Assembly (NCBI GenBank): GCA_964007475.1
Contig: OZ023273.1
Location: 76,359,737 to 76,423,736 of the forward strand
Reading direction: 5' to 3'
Source of the DNA: Hybos culiciformis
Lineage: Eukaryota > Arthropoda > Insecta > Diptera > Hybotidae
DNA: 64,000 nt
Part shown: positions 1 to 11,082 of the stretch, piece after piece
Layout: each line of letters opens with the position of its first letter
Numbering within the stretch: the stretch's first letter is position 1
Made by a program: the position numbers and the translations under genes
The notes under the pieces: generated by a model
Told to the model about the DNA's origin: nothing
The model's database searches: none
What the model saw: the letters and a program-made list of their open reading frames with translations, nothing else

Positions 1-570
1 AGCCACTTCACGCAAAATGTACTTTAGAAAATTGTTCATCTTTAGTTTATAATGAAGCTTTAAAATTCACACTACCCCTACATAATAATAAAAGCCTTTT
101 CCAAAACCAGGTTACAAAAATATGAAGCGAGATCACACCACCACTGATGAATAATGAGTTGCGCTAAAACAGCTTCCAATACTAACGGCACACGGAGAGA
201 AATCCAGTCAGATATTATGATTATGACGATTGTACATATGCGTAAAGCAGTCAGAGAACTCAGCTCTTAATAACTAATCATAAACCGTAAATATTAATCA
301 TAAACAATGACTAAGGGTAAAAACCATCACTATGACTGCAAAATCATAAATCCTGCAACCCAATAATATCGATTTCATTTCTTACGTCTTAAAAGCGAGT
401 AATGCTGCTATTTTACATAAGAAAATAAAATTTAATTTTTTTTATTTAATTTTTTTTTTATTTAATTTTTAATTATTTAATTTTTTTTTTATTTTATTTT
501 AATATTTTTTTAATTTATTAAATTTTATTTATTATATTTTTATTAAATTATACAATTTTATTTCTTATGT
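1..570. other. AT-rich non-coding DNA, unassigned
   Basis: No coding region or recognisable repeat boundary is visible. The second half is a long run of A/T low-complexity sequence (about 420-560). Several short variants of aatcataa occur around 270-350. Confidence 0.4.
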
Positions 571-574
571 CTTC

Positions 575-760
575 TTCCGGATTCGAACCTGGGTGGTCTT
601 TAGCATTGCAATCCGCCAACACTACCACTCAGCTACGGCATTGAAATTTAAAATGTACATAAAATAGAAAATATAAATTTGGTATACACATTTTCTGTGT
701 GGTGTGTTGGCTATTTGTAATGTTAAGGACGCAGGTTCGAATCCCGAAGAAAGCAAAAAA
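575..760. repeat. Inverted pair of tRNA-like (SINE-type) sequences
   Basis: The minus strand of 575-648 reads like a tRNA: a GTAGCTGAGTGGTAG D-arm-like box and a GGTTCGAATCC T-arm-like box. The plus strand of about 700-758 carries a related sequence ending GGTTCGAATCCCG. The two face each other around about 50 bp of spacer. Stems pair imperfectly and no clean acceptor stem is seen, so these look like tRNA-derived SINE remnants rather than functional tRNA genes. Confidence 0.5.
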
Positions 761-1205
761 AATTTGTTTTTTTTATTTTTTTTTAGCGACATTACAGAAA
801 ATTTCAACTATGTACTATTATTTTAGTAAATAAAGTAAATAATCTGAATTTTAATCACCTAAAATAAAATAAAAAGTAAAAAAAAAAAAAAATATGTGTG
901 AGCCTCATCCTCATAAGCTTACGAAAGAAGTTTAACTTCTTTATTTACTTCCAAATATTTATTTGGCTACGGACTCTGACTGATTTACTTTTGTAAGTGG
1001 AAGAGGGGGCTAAATTTTTTCTTACGAAATTTGTGTGTAATCATTTATTCTTTTTTACGTACCAAATTTGAATGAAATCGGACGAACTTTAGAAGTTGCT
1101 GTGTAGAATCAATCAATTTTTTGTTACAAAATTTATGTGTTTAATCGTTTCCTCTTTTTATTTACCAAATTTGAATAAAATCACACGAATTTTAGAAGTC
1201 CGCCC

Positions 1206-1915
1206 TAGGGAATGCAAAACCGGTTTTTCGAAATCCGGAAATGCGCCCGTTTTTGAATTTCAAAAAATTCGGAATTCAAAATGCCAAATTCCGAATTTTT
1301 CGAATTTGGAAGAACTTTTACTGGCGGGAATTTTGACCAATTGTTTTTTTTTTTTTATTATTTAGGCATAAAGCATTAAAATTCACAAAAATTGAAATCT
1401 AAGTAGCTATCGCAAGTCTGCAAATACGTAAAACTTTTTTTCACATTAATCAACATTAACAAAATAAGTTGGAGTTCCGAGTTCAGTGATTTATTTGGAA
1501 TTCCAAGTGAAATTAAATTTTCGGATCGAGGGGGCCCCCCGAGGAACACTTTTGGAAAATCTCTAATATAACTTATTAACAACGCTGCAGGAACATTTTC
1601 AATAAAAATTCAATTAAAACTCAATGATAAAACATTGGATAATTTGTGTTTCAAATTTTTATTTTTCCATTCAGTTATTCACTTCCTGTTTATTCAAAAG
1701 TATAAAATTTTATTTTAATAAAAAATATTTCATAATTTAATTTGTTATAATTTTAATGTTTTGAACTAAATAAACTAATATTTATGTTAAAGAATAATTT
1801 AATTTAATTTTTTAATTTTTATATGAAATTCCGGAATAAACCGAAATCCGGATTTCATTTCAAGACAATTCCAAAAATCCGGAATTAAATTTTTATTAAA
1901 AAAATGCATTCCCTA
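1206..1915. mobile_element. hAT-type MITE with 8-bp target duplication
   Basis: The ends are TAGGGAATGCA and TGCATTCCCTA. The flanks carry the exact 8-bp direct repeat GTCCGCCC (1198-1205 and 1916-1923), as expected for hAT transposition. Inner sequence is rich in GGAATT and CCGG palindromic words and has no coding capacity. The right part of a second copy is present at about 50,784-51,082, truncated by the tandem-duplication joint. Confidence 0.8.
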
Positions 1916-2345
1916 GTCCGCCCCCCGTGGTGGTCGCGGGTAGGATCAATCAATTTTTTGTTACGAAATTTACGTGTTTAATCGTTTCCTCTTTTTATTT
2001 ACCAAATTTGAATGAAATTCTTTGTTACGAAATTTGTATGTAATCATTTCCTCTTTTTACGTACCAAATTTGAATGAAATCGGAAATAAATTTTTTGTTA
2101 CGAAATTTGTGTGTAATCAGTTCCTCTCTTTACATAGCAAATTTGAATGAAATCGGACGAACTTTTGAAGTGGGCCCTCAGGGGAGGTCGCTAGTTAGGA
2201 GGCCAATTAAATTTCAAAATAGCCTATAACGACCCTCGATCTGAGACAAATAAATAGTGTAAGTTTGAAAACGATCGGCTGAGCGGTTTAGGTACCTATT
2301 CGGAATAGACAAACAGACAAACAGCGTTTCTGTTTCATATGATAG
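1916..2345. repeat. Short direct repeats (about 55-85 bp) and conserved tail
   Basis: Several imperfect copies of a unit containing TTTGTTACGAAATTTG, then TTTCCTCTTTTTA, then ACCAAATTTGAATGAAAT. The same unit occurs left of the hAT MITE (about 1,020-1,195). It is followed by a tail with GATCGGCTGAGCGGTTTAGG and repeated ACAGACAAAC. The tract recurs at about 51,083-51,510 in the second duplicate. It looks like the end of an older dispersed repeat of unknown class. Confidence 0.5.
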
Positions 2346-2622
2346 AAATTCACTAATTCGAAAAGGAAATAAACTAAATAAATATTAACAACAAAATCAG
2401 TTGATCTTTAATTCTGTTATTGTACAATTTTTTAATTCTATCTATATATTGTTTTTTTTTTAAGTTTATACTTCTTTAGCGGCGTTAAATGATTTTTGGT
2501 AGAGGGAAAAAATCCATTTTCATAAAGAATTTTTCTCAGAATCGTCATCATTTTTCTCAGAAAAATTAGAATAAGAATACTTATTTTTTTATTATATTTA
2601 AGAAACCCAAAATCATATGGAC

Positions 2623-2692
2623 AATATTGCTTAGAGGCTAGAACATCAGACTGTAAGTCTGAAGGTGTCTGGTTCGATTCCCAATGACAAGA
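2623..2692 (+). repeat. tRNA-Tyr-like sequence (pseudogene or SINE head)
   Basis: A 5-bp stem TCAGA/TCTGA encloses a 7-nt loop CTGTAAG, giving a GTA (Tyr) anticodon-like triplet. It is followed by GGTTCGATTCCCA, a T-arm-like box. The T stem is poorly paired and no complementary acceptor stem is evident, so this is called tRNA-like only. Confidence 0.45.
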
Positions 2693-2746
2693 TTTTTTAA
2701 TTTCAAATATATGTATATATAGGACCCAATATTACAAGCAAAAAAA

Positions 2747-3695
2747 GCTACGGTTAGGTCGTGCCGGAGCAAAATATACGAAAAATTTTTTTTTTTAAAT
2801 AGGTAGCTCCGGTGAAATTAAGATTACCTGAAAAAAAATTTTGGGTGGGGAGCTACGGTTAGGTCGTGCCGGAGCAAAATATAAGAAAAAATTTTTTTTT
2901 CAAAATAGATAGCTCCGGTGAAATTAAGATTACCAGCCGAAACATTTTTGGACAGGGAGGTACGGTTAGGTCCTGCCGACGCAAAATGTACAAAATTTTT
3001 TTTTTTTTCAAAATAGGTAGCTCCGGTGAAATTAATATTACCTGAAAAAAAAATTTTTTGTGTGGGGAGCTACGGTTAGGTCGTGCCGGAGCAAAATATA
3101 CGAAAATTTTTTTTTTTCCGGTGAAATTAATATTACCTGAAAAAAAATTTTTGGGTGGGGAGCTACGGTTAGGTCGTGCCGGAGCAAAATATACGAATTT
3201 TTTTTTTTTTTTAGATTGGTAGCTCCGGTGAAATTAACATTACCAGTCGAAAAATTTTGGTTGGAGAGCTACGGTTAGGTCGTGCCGGAGCAAAATATAC
3301 GAAAATTTTTTTTTTTTAAATAGGTAGTTCCGGTGAAATTAATATTAACTGAAAAAAATTTTTTGGGTGGGGAGCTACGGTTAGGTCGTGCCGGAGCAAA
3401 ATATACGAACATTTTTTTTTTTTTTAAATAGGTAGCTCCGGTGAAATTAAGATTACCAGCCGAAAAATTTTTGGACAGGGAGCTACGGTTAGGTCGTGCC
3501 GACGCAAAATATACGAAAATATTTTTTTTTTTCAAAATAGGAAGCTCCGGTGAAATTAATATTACCTGAAAAAAATTTTTTGGGTGGGGAGCTACGGTTA
3601 GGTCGTGCCGGAGCAAAATATACCGAAATATACCAAAATTTTTTTGAAGTTTATACTTCTTTAGCCGCGTTGTGCGTTTTTTTGGTAGAGGGTAA
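2747..3695. repeat. Minisatellite, 9 units of about 93-110 bp
   Basis: Nine units, each marked by a variant of GCTACGGTTAGGTCGTGCC at about 2747, 2852, 2959, 3069, 3162, 3268, 3374, 3482 and 3591. Each unit also contains GGTAGCTCCGGTGAAATTA, which is partly complementary to the marker (GAGCTAC versus GTAGCTC), plus a homopolymer T tract. The corresponding place in the second duplicate (about 51,610) has only a T run, so the array is present in one duplicate copy only. Confidence 0.85.
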
Positions 3696-3833
3696 AATAT
3701 TTTAATTTACATTTTGTACTTAGCATCCTATCATTTGTAGCCACTGTTATTTCATATTTTAAATCTTTAAGTATAAACTTCTGTAGGCAGTTCTATGACT
3801 GCTTCGTGTGTTTTTTTGTTTTTTGCTTTCCAA

Positions 3834-4856
3834 TAGGGCTTCCCATTTCCCGTAATTTTCAAATCCCGGGATTCCGGGTCAAAATTTTTCATATTCCCGG
3901 GATCCCGGAATTTTTTTGTAAGCACAAATTAAAAAAAAAATATCTCATAAAATATTGCCATGCTTTCGATCCACTTCAACTTGACATGATGGGGTTACCT
4001 AAGTTGATATTTTACATAATAACAAAGAAAAATACTGCATTATAAAAAATTAGTTAACAACTTGAAATTTGCTTTCTAATCCTCAAACTTCGATTATTTT
4101 AAATAAATTTTAATTCTATATATATTAAACTGCACTTATTTAGTTTTTAAATTCTTTATACTGACTTCATTTCGTTTCCACAAACTTAGAAAGTCAAAAT
4201 TGACCCACTTCCCGGTATCCAATCGAGCTGAAATTTACTTTAGCATTACACACACACCTTTATATAAACTTCACTACCTGGTCTCCAAACTTAGTAAGTC
4301 AAAATCGATCCAATTTCCGGTATCCAATCGAGGTAAAATTTTGCACATCACTTTGTCGTCGATAGCAATATACTTTGGCATCACAGACTCACCCACACCT
4401 TTATATGAACTTCATATCAATAGCCTCGCATATAAAGGATTTATATCTAAAACTTTGTTTTTATGGGTTGTGTTTTTTCTATACTTAAATTGTATATTTT
4501 AATTTTGGCTTTATACTGAAACAGTGAATGAAATTACGAGTATGTGATATATAAACATCAAAGTTAGCATAGCACTAATAATGAAGGAAATCCCCGTAAT
4601 TGTATAGAAAATAATCTATATATTGTACTTATCGCTATACTAACAGACTAACAGTACGCCGCATTCAGCAGTCACTTAATTAATTTTGTCTACCTTAGAT
4701 ATAAACCTAAACCTAAAAGTTAGTGCAATCACTATTATATTTTTAGATTAAGGGAATACCCGGGATTTTTGATTGAAATCCCGGGATTACGGGATTAAAT
4801 TTTACAACCGGGATCCCGGGAAAACGCGATCCCGGGATCCCGTTTGAGAAGCCCTA
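3834..4856. mobile_element. hAT-type element, non-autonomous, GC-rich hairpin ends (copy A)
   Basis: The ends are TAGGGCTTC and GAAGCCCTA, with inner inverted CCCGGGATCCCG blocks. Flanking 8-bp repeats CTTTCCAA and CTTTCCAC differ at the last base. There is no transposase; the short ORFs inside are not recognisable proteins. The orthologous insertion is at 51,638-52,630. Confidence 0.75.
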
Positions 4857-5129
4857 CTTTCCACACATCGTTAGTATTTTGTTATGTGTGTGTAGTATCG
4901 ATATTTTATTTTCGTGAATACATGCTACATGCTACAACGTCTTATATTTCTCTGCTTTTATATTTGTTTTTACTTTTTAACATACTACATTCTGGGGTTA
5001 TTACCCCTATTTTGCAGCGTTGTGGCTTTACTTTTCGTCACTCAGCACTATATTCTGTCTTCTTTTTTCTCCTTTTTTGTGCAAACATTTTTAACAATAC
5101 TAACTAAAGAAGTTAAACTTCAAAAATGT

Positions 5130-5510
5130 TTTTGTATTAATCATAACTTACGACTAGCGTGATTAAGCATCATAACTTATGATTTCAAGTAAATCATAAG
5201 ATAATCACGATGTATAACTTAGTAATTATATGCAAGGGCTATTTTTTCGTTATGATTAGGAGTCTATGACTGATATAATCACATTGAATGAAAGGGCATT
5301 TCTTTGCGTGTAAGAAGAAAAACACCTGGTTGATATATTTAATTTAATCTCTTTATTATATTATAAATGACTTCTTATTAGAATGAATGATGATCGTAGA
5401 ATGAATAGAAACTAACACACAATGTTAAACATAAACGAACATATAAAACGTTTGACATTGTGAAAATTAATGGTCTCGTTTATAATGGCATTTGGATTAC
5501 CCTTCTAACA
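5130..5510 (-). repeat. Ty1/copia 3' LTR (copy A), left border uncertain
   Basis: On the minus strand, copia pol is followed by a purine-rich tract and then TGTTAGAAGGG, a plausible LTR start at 5510. The tract is conserved to copy B (LTR start 53,314). The left (3') border is not certain; TGTATTAATC near 5,130 is only a candidate. No 5' LTR survives in the window for comparison. Confidence 0.45.
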
Positions 5511-5639
5511 CTCCTCCCCAATACAAATTCACATTCATATAAACTAATTAATTGGACATTAAGTTGAAACCATCTCTCAATTTGGTCAACATGTCTGCTA
5601 ACATGTCTTCAGTTGGGCAATATTTGCATAATAATTCCT
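5511..5639 (-). pseudogene. Copia pol 3' end (copy A), cut off by Penelope-like insertion
   Basis: This is the C-terminal end of the copia RNase H region and its downstream tract, homologous to 53,315-53,470. It stops at 5639, where the Penelope-like element begins, and resumes at 9,106. Relative to copy B, a few codons near 5,574 (encoding the region before the final stop) are deleted. Confidence 0.75.
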
Positions 5640-5704
5640 AATAAATAACCTCATGTAATTAAAACACCATTATAGACTTTACTAAACAATAATTTTATTC
5701 AAAA

Positions 5705-5770
5705 AATTATATTACAGTTTGGACGCGTTTCATTTGGTTTACCAAATATCATCAGCAGCAAATATAATTA
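5705..5770 (-). ncRNA. Hammerhead ribozyme-like motif in the PLE terminal repeat
   Basis: On the minus strand the order is CTGATGA (5749-5755), a stem II hairpin ATTTGG-TAAA-CCAAAT (5732-5747), GAAA (5728-5731), then CGCGTC with the expected GTC before the cleavage site (5722-5724). The very short self-complementary ACGCGT stem III resembles that described for PLE hammerheads. Flanking strands can pair in part (TTTG with CAAA) as stem I with an internal loop. Activity cannot be judged from sequence alone. Confidence 0.65.
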
Positions 5771-6973
5771 AACTAAAACATGTTCACATTGTCAAGCATA
5801 TTTTCCATATACTAAAAAATTTTTAACACAAATCAAAAATCAAGCACAAAAATTCTATAAAACTTATAAATAATTTTACCTAAAATTGTTCTCCTTATTA
5901 TATATAAAGTTGTTAAAATCATTAAATCTTCTAAATTTTAAAATTTTAAAAATTTTTAAAAATTTCTTTAAAAACTTTTTATTTATTTTTTTTTTTTTTT
6001 TTTTTTTTCTCCAAAAAACTTTATGAATCTTTTTATCAATGTTACTCTAATCAATTTCAAGAAATTACTGAAACAGTAATTATGCCAAAATTAAAAATAA
6101 TAAAATTAACGAAATAAAATGAAGCAAAATACAAAAAATGCATAATGTACTGTGAGAAAAAAATTATTATGAAGAGAAACAAAAAATAGACAAAAAACAG
6201 CTGTTATATCTAGGTTTATAAATTAAAATTGATAATTGATAAATAAATTTTTCTTTATAAATAGAAAAGGCAAGAATTTATAGGTCCATTATCTGTGTTT
6301 AAAAGGTTATTGCCCTCTCTATACTTATGAATAAATAAACTTTCATACGCATCAAGCAATACCAACATAAATTAAAAGCCCCCTATTAAAAAAAAAAACA
6401 ATACATAGACAGGATCTCGTAGGCATAAAAATCATTACAAATGTATGAAACCCTATGAGATTTCCTATATAAAACCTAAATATTAATCTGTAAAATGGGA
6501 TTAAAAACAAAAAAAAAATATAATTTAAGAATTGAATGCAATTTATTATATTATTAATATTAATTTTTAAGAAAAAAAATCGTATATGTTTAAATGAAAA
6601 TTTCCATAAATCGAGAAAATTTAATCCATAATTTATTTTTTTGCGGGTAAAGTAAGTAAAACTTTTTTTTGTCATAATTTCTAGGGTCTACGTCTAGGTA
6701 GGTACTTTTTTCACCTAGAAGCTCTCATTTCAGAAATATGACCACGATCTGACCCTCCAAAGTTTTTATATATCAGGTTGGTAGGTACACGTACATATAT
6801 ACATACCAGATCAGGTACATTAAAAATACCTAATAACGATATGCCAATCGCGAAACATAAAATTCTTAAGGGGGTTGGAAGAGGCGGCTGCCGTCTTCCA
6901 TTTAGAATGACAACTTTTTATTTAAAAACTACATATTGTGGCTACTACAAAACAAGTAGGTATATATCTATCT

Positions 6974-7350
6974 AATAAGGCTGTCACACTTCGGCTTTTT
7001 AATGGCTTTTTAAAAAAGCTATCATCGTTGTGGCTATTTCGTGGCTTTTTCCATACAAAAAAAAGAAAAAAAAGCTAGTGGCTTTTCAAAAAGCCACTAG
7101 AAAATCAGGGATCAAATAACAAATGAGCTCTGTGAGAAAAAAATAAACTAACAATTGCATACTTTCAGGAAGTTGGCGGCAATTTTTTAAAAAAAACGAA
7201 TAAAAAAACAAAAAAAATTCCCAAAAAAAAAGGAAAAAGATATGACAAAACGAGAAAAAAAAAGAAAAAAAACCAAAAAGTGCAAGTGTGAACGCATTTA
7301 AAAAAGCCGTCATGAGTAGTGGCTTTTTAGTTGTAGTGTGACTCGCTTAT
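6974..7350. mobile_element. MITE with about 17-bp imperfect terminal inverted repeats
   Basis: The ends TAATAAGGCTGTCACAC and GTGTGACTCGCTTATTA are inverted with about 14 of 17 positions matching. Inner sequence repeats GGCTTTTT and AAAAAGCC words in both orientations, so the element can fold back. Both ends abut TA, compatible with a TA target duplication, but this is not decisive. No coding sequence. Confidence 0.6.
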
Positions 7351-7802
7351 TACATTTGAAAACTTTGGGGATGCATATCCCTGAAACGAAATCTTAACGG
7401 TAGATACCTATCGGGATATAAGGGAACCGCCCTACTCTCTCACCAAGTTTCGGACAAATCGAACTTGTGCATTTACGTGGCTGTTTTTCTACCTGGGGAC
7501 CCACCTACTTATGTAGGTATCTCCCTACCTTCTATCTGTACAAAAAAAAAGTTTTTTTTTATATTTTGTATTTGAAATTATATTTTTTATTTATTTATTG
7601 AAAATAATTTTAAATTTTACTTCACTTTATGAATATATTTTTATTAAAAATTTCCATTGAAAATTATTTTCATTAAAAAAAAATACTCTAAAATCCACTT
7701 AAAAAAAAATGTTTTGATTATAGCACAATAATTTTTTTTTTTGATAATTTTTCAAAATTAATTATTCAAAATTTCAATCATTTTTTTTAAAATCATTTTT
7801 AA

Positions 7803-8098
7803 TTTATTTATAAAAATAGGTAAATTAAAATTAAATATTTTCATTCCATTTTTCTAAAAAACAACAAGTAAAAATCCACCTGTAATCTGTAGTTAAGAAA
7901 AAAATTGTCCTAGGAAGGATTTTTATTTTATTTTGGACATTTAAAATTAATTTATTTATAAAAATAGGTAAATTAAAATTAAATATTTTCATTCCATTTT
8001 TCTAAAAAACAACAAGTAAAAATCCACCTGTAATCTGTAGTTAAGAAAAAAATTGTCCTAGGTAGGATTTTTATTTTATTTTGGACATTTAAAATTAA
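7803..8098. repeat. 148-bp tandem duplication, two nearly identical units
   Basis: Units 7803-7950 and 7951-8098 match almost base for base, including AACAACAAGTAAAAATCC and AATTGTCCTAGG. One visible difference is GGAAGG versus GGTAGG. It lies in the presumed 3' region of the Penelope-like element. Confidence 0.85.
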
Positions 8099-8289
8099 TT
8101 TTTTTTAATAAACTAATAAAAAACTTATTTTTTATTAATTTATCTTCATTATTATTGAATTTAAATTTATTTTTAATGTTTAAAACATAACTAAAAATGG
8201 CAAAAAAAATTACTGCCGACCAACAAAGCGAACAAAAATTTGAAAACTAGTGGGAATTTTTTATTTATTATCCCTACGAAAAGTTTTGT

Positions 8290-9105
8290 TTACTTTTCAA
8301 CTACACGGCTGATTATCTTAGTGTCGGTCAAGTTTTGTGCATCAAGTTTTGTGGAAACATTAATTGTTTTTAATAATTTTGTTGTCGTACTTATATTATG
8401 ATTATTATCTATCAGGTGTTTGGCCATGGCTGATTTTTCAGGGTGATTATTAATGAATGCTGCGCGATGTTCTTTGAATCTTTTTTCAATAGATCTTTTT
8501 GTTTGTCCGATATATTTAGCATTACAATTCTCGCATTCTAAAAGATATATGCCAGATTTTTCTTTATCGTCTTTTTTTGTTTTAGCATTACCTAATAGAT
8601 CTTTTAATTTGTTTTGGCTATTGTACACGCATTCGATGTTGTAGTCTTTTAATATGTTGTTAATTTTATGTGAATTTTTACCGTTATAGGTGAATTTATA
8701 TCTTTTTTTATTAGTTTCATCTAATATTGGTGTAAGTGTTGTTTGGGATTTTAGTCGAATTTTTTTGGTATGTTTATTAACTAACTCATTGATTTTTTGT
8801 TCATTATACCCATTTATTTTAGCTATTCTTTTTATGTTATTTAGTTCCGTCATATAATTTTTAATGTTAAGTGGAAGTCTGCAAAGACGGTATACCATAC
8901 TGTTGAATGCTGCCATTTTGTGTTGATGTGATGTATTCGAATCAGCTGTAATATATCTATCTGTGTTAGTTTCTTTTCTATATACTGAAATTTCGATCTT
9001 ATTTCCATTTCTAGTTAGACATAAATCTAAAAAAGGTAAAACTTTATCTTTTTCATTTTCTATTGTGAAATTGATGGTGCTTGCTTGATTGTTAATTGAA
9101 TCTAG
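8290..9105 (-). pseudogene. Penelope-like element ORF, C-terminal part with GIY-YIG endonuclease
   Basis: About 270 residues remain of a protein normally several times longer. The N-terminal half retains the segment downstream of the reverse transcriptase fingers and palm (LPFLDLCLTR onward, thumb-like), without the catalytic aspartates. The C-terminal half has the endonuclease signature SGIYLLECENCNAKYIGQTK, then a conserved R and RFKEHR, which is the GIY-YIG fold with a Cys pair between the two motifs as in animal PLEs. The open frame continues across the insertion point into copia sequence by chance, so the first residues are not PLE-derived. PLE proteins carry out target-primed reverse transcription in the nucleus. 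The copy is dead because the RT core is missing. Confidence 0.85.
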
Positions 9106-10136
9106 AATTCCTTCTTGTGGACGTAGTCTTTCACGAAATATCTCCAAACATTGATATGCTTGGATCTACATGTTAATTTTTCTGTTTCTTTTGATAATGG
9201 TTTTGATAATTTCTGAGATAATATTGTAACATCCGCTGCAATATCTGGTCTTGTATTTATGCATATATACAGTAAACTACCTATTGCACTTCGATATCTG
9301 TCATTATCTTGATATAGTTCTTCACAAGAATCTCTATTAGTTGGATTTAATGAAATATCCGATATCTTCGCATTGGAAAGCCCGAATTTCAATACAACAT
9401 CATTAATATATTTTTCTTGATCTATTAAAAAACTATTATTGCACTTTGTAATTCTAATCCCCAAATAATTGCTAACTTCACCAAGGTTTTCGACTGTAAA
9501 ATTTTTCTTCAGTTTATTTGCAACAGTTTCTGCATAATTATCGTAATTAGTTGCAATTAAAATATCATCGACGTAAACTAACATATATATAGCATTACTA
9601 GAATTTTTACTATGGTACACATCCAAACAATTATCTGCTGCACTTTGCCTTAAATTTAATTCAATTAATAATTTATGTAATATTGCATTGCATACCTTAC
9701 CGCTCTGTTTCAAACCGTATATACTATTTTAAATAAACTTTATCTTCTTGTCCTCTTTCTGCTAATCCAGGAGGTTGATGCATATAAATTTCTTCTTTGA
9801 GATTTCCATTCAAAAAAGTTTTTTTAGCATCATAGTGATAAATTTTCATTTTTCTAGAAGCTGCAATATATAGCAATGTTCTAAAACTAGTTTGTTTCGC
9901 CACTAGAGCAAAAACTTGGTCGTAATCAATTCCGAATTTTGACTGAAACCTTGAGCAACAAGTCGCGCTTTGTACCTCCTCATTTTTCCTTCCATATCCG
10001 TTTTTGTTTTGAATACCCACTTGCAGCCAACAACATTCTTATCAATTGGTAAATCAATTAACACAAAACTATTATTTTCAATCAGGGAATTCATTTCCTT
10101 CTTTTATCTAATTTTTCCTATTACAACCTCAAATAG
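9106..10136 (-). pseudogene. Ty1/copia reverse transcriptase (copy A), broken
   Basis: Two minus-strand ORFs (9,724-10,094 and 9,106-9,713) together cover the copia RT. The first has the GCKWVFKTK and YKARLVAQGFSQ motifs. The second has the catalytic box YMLVYVDDILIAT and LGIRI. There is a frame break between them at about 9,720 and another within the first ORF near 9,945. Relative to copy B about 330 bp are missing around 9,195, fusing the RT connection region directly to the last part of RNase H (TEKLTCRSK) and deleting most RNase H catalytic residues. Confidence 0.85.
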
Positions 10137-11073
10137 GCACTCCGAAATAATTTATACGGTCATAATTTATACGAGAAAAACGACATATTTATACGATAAA
10201 TAATGTCGTTTTAAAAGCAACATTATTTATAAGAAAAAACCGACATTATTCATACGATAAATAATGTCGTTTTTTTTCATGTAAATAATGGCGTTTTCAA
10301 AACGGCATTATTTATGGTATGAACAATGTCGTTTTTATTTTGTATAAATAATGTCGTTTTCAAACCGACATTATTTATCGTATGAACAATGTCGTTTTTA
10401 TTTCATATGAATAATGTCGTAGATGGAAATGACATTACTTCTGGAAAACAAAATACACTTCACACACACGCCTTGCAATGCATCTAATAATTTAGGTGTA
10501 TAGGACAATTGGATTCTTTGATTTTTCTAGAAGGGACAGTTGTACGAAACTTAAAAAAAAAGTTCTTTGAACAACATCCTTTTGGAAAAGGCCTTAAATG
10601 AACAAAGAAATCAGCACAACAAAAACTCATAATTTGACCGCGCCTCAATTTAAAAAAAAAAAGAATTTTGACCGCGGCCAAATGTGCATTGTAAGACATT
10701 GTAAGATACATTACAAAGCGTGTGTGAGTGAAAGATATTTTATTCGCATAAGTGATGTCGTTTGAACATTCGACGTTATTTATATGAAACATAAACGACA
10801 TTATTCATACGATAAATAATGTCGTTTTAAAAGTGACATTATTCATACGAACGACGTTCGTTTAGAAGCGACATTATTTACATAAAACAAAACGACATAG
10901 TTCATATGATAAATAATGTCGTTTTAAAAGCGACATTATTTATACGAAAAAAAAGACTTCATTCATATATAAATTATGACGTGCCTAATTGCGACATAAT
11001 TCATTTGTATGGTAGGAATAATGTCGTTTTTTCGTATAAATTATGTCCGTATAAATTATTTCGGGACCCCCCC
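10137..11073. mobile_element. MULE-like MITE with palindromic AATAATGTCG repeats (copy A)
   Basis: Inverted ends share CCGAAATAATTTATACGG, then (A/T)CATAATTTATACGA. Flanking 9-bp repeats CTCAAATAG (10,128-10,136) and CTGAAATAG (11,074-11,082) differ at one base; a 9-bp duplication suggests Mutator-type transposition. The interior is built of many direct and inverted copies of ATTATTTATACGATAAATAATGTCG-like units around a central unique segment. It interrupts copia pol between the variable region and the RT. The orthologous copy is at 54,838-56,697. Confidence 0.75.
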
Positions 11074-11082
11074 CTGAAATAG

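Larger units (their letters stand above)
5640..9105 (-). mobile_element. Penelope-like element (PLE), 5'-truncated insertion in copia
   Basis: The insertion is flanked by the 7-bp repeat AATTCCT (5633-5639 and 9106-9112). Copy B at about 53,470 is uninterrupted here. The minus-strand ORF at the right end encodes the C-terminal part of a PLE protein with a GIY-YIG nuclease. The left end carries a hammerhead-like motif typical of PLE terminal repeats. The RT catalytic core is absent, so this is a 5'-truncated copy. Between ORF stop and hammerhead lie 2.5 kb of AT-rich DNA that include a nested MITE and a 148-bp tandem duplication. Confidence 0.8.

Noticed and set aside
575..648. Functional tRNA gene on the minus strand
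   Set aside because: D-arm and T-arm boxes are present, but the anticodon and acceptor stems do not pair well. Called tRNA-like only.
3275..3616. 113-aa minus-strand ORF
   Set aside because: It is a translation through the minisatellite units with repeated peptide blocks and no conserved domain.
2747..3695. CRISPR array
   Set aside because: Units of about 106 bp repeat over their full length with no unique spacers, in a eukaryotic genome. It is a minisatellite.
6352..6675. 107-aa minus-strand ORF
   Set aside because: Low-complexity Phe/Ile/Asn-rich translation of AT-rich DNA in the 3' region of the Penelope-like insertion.
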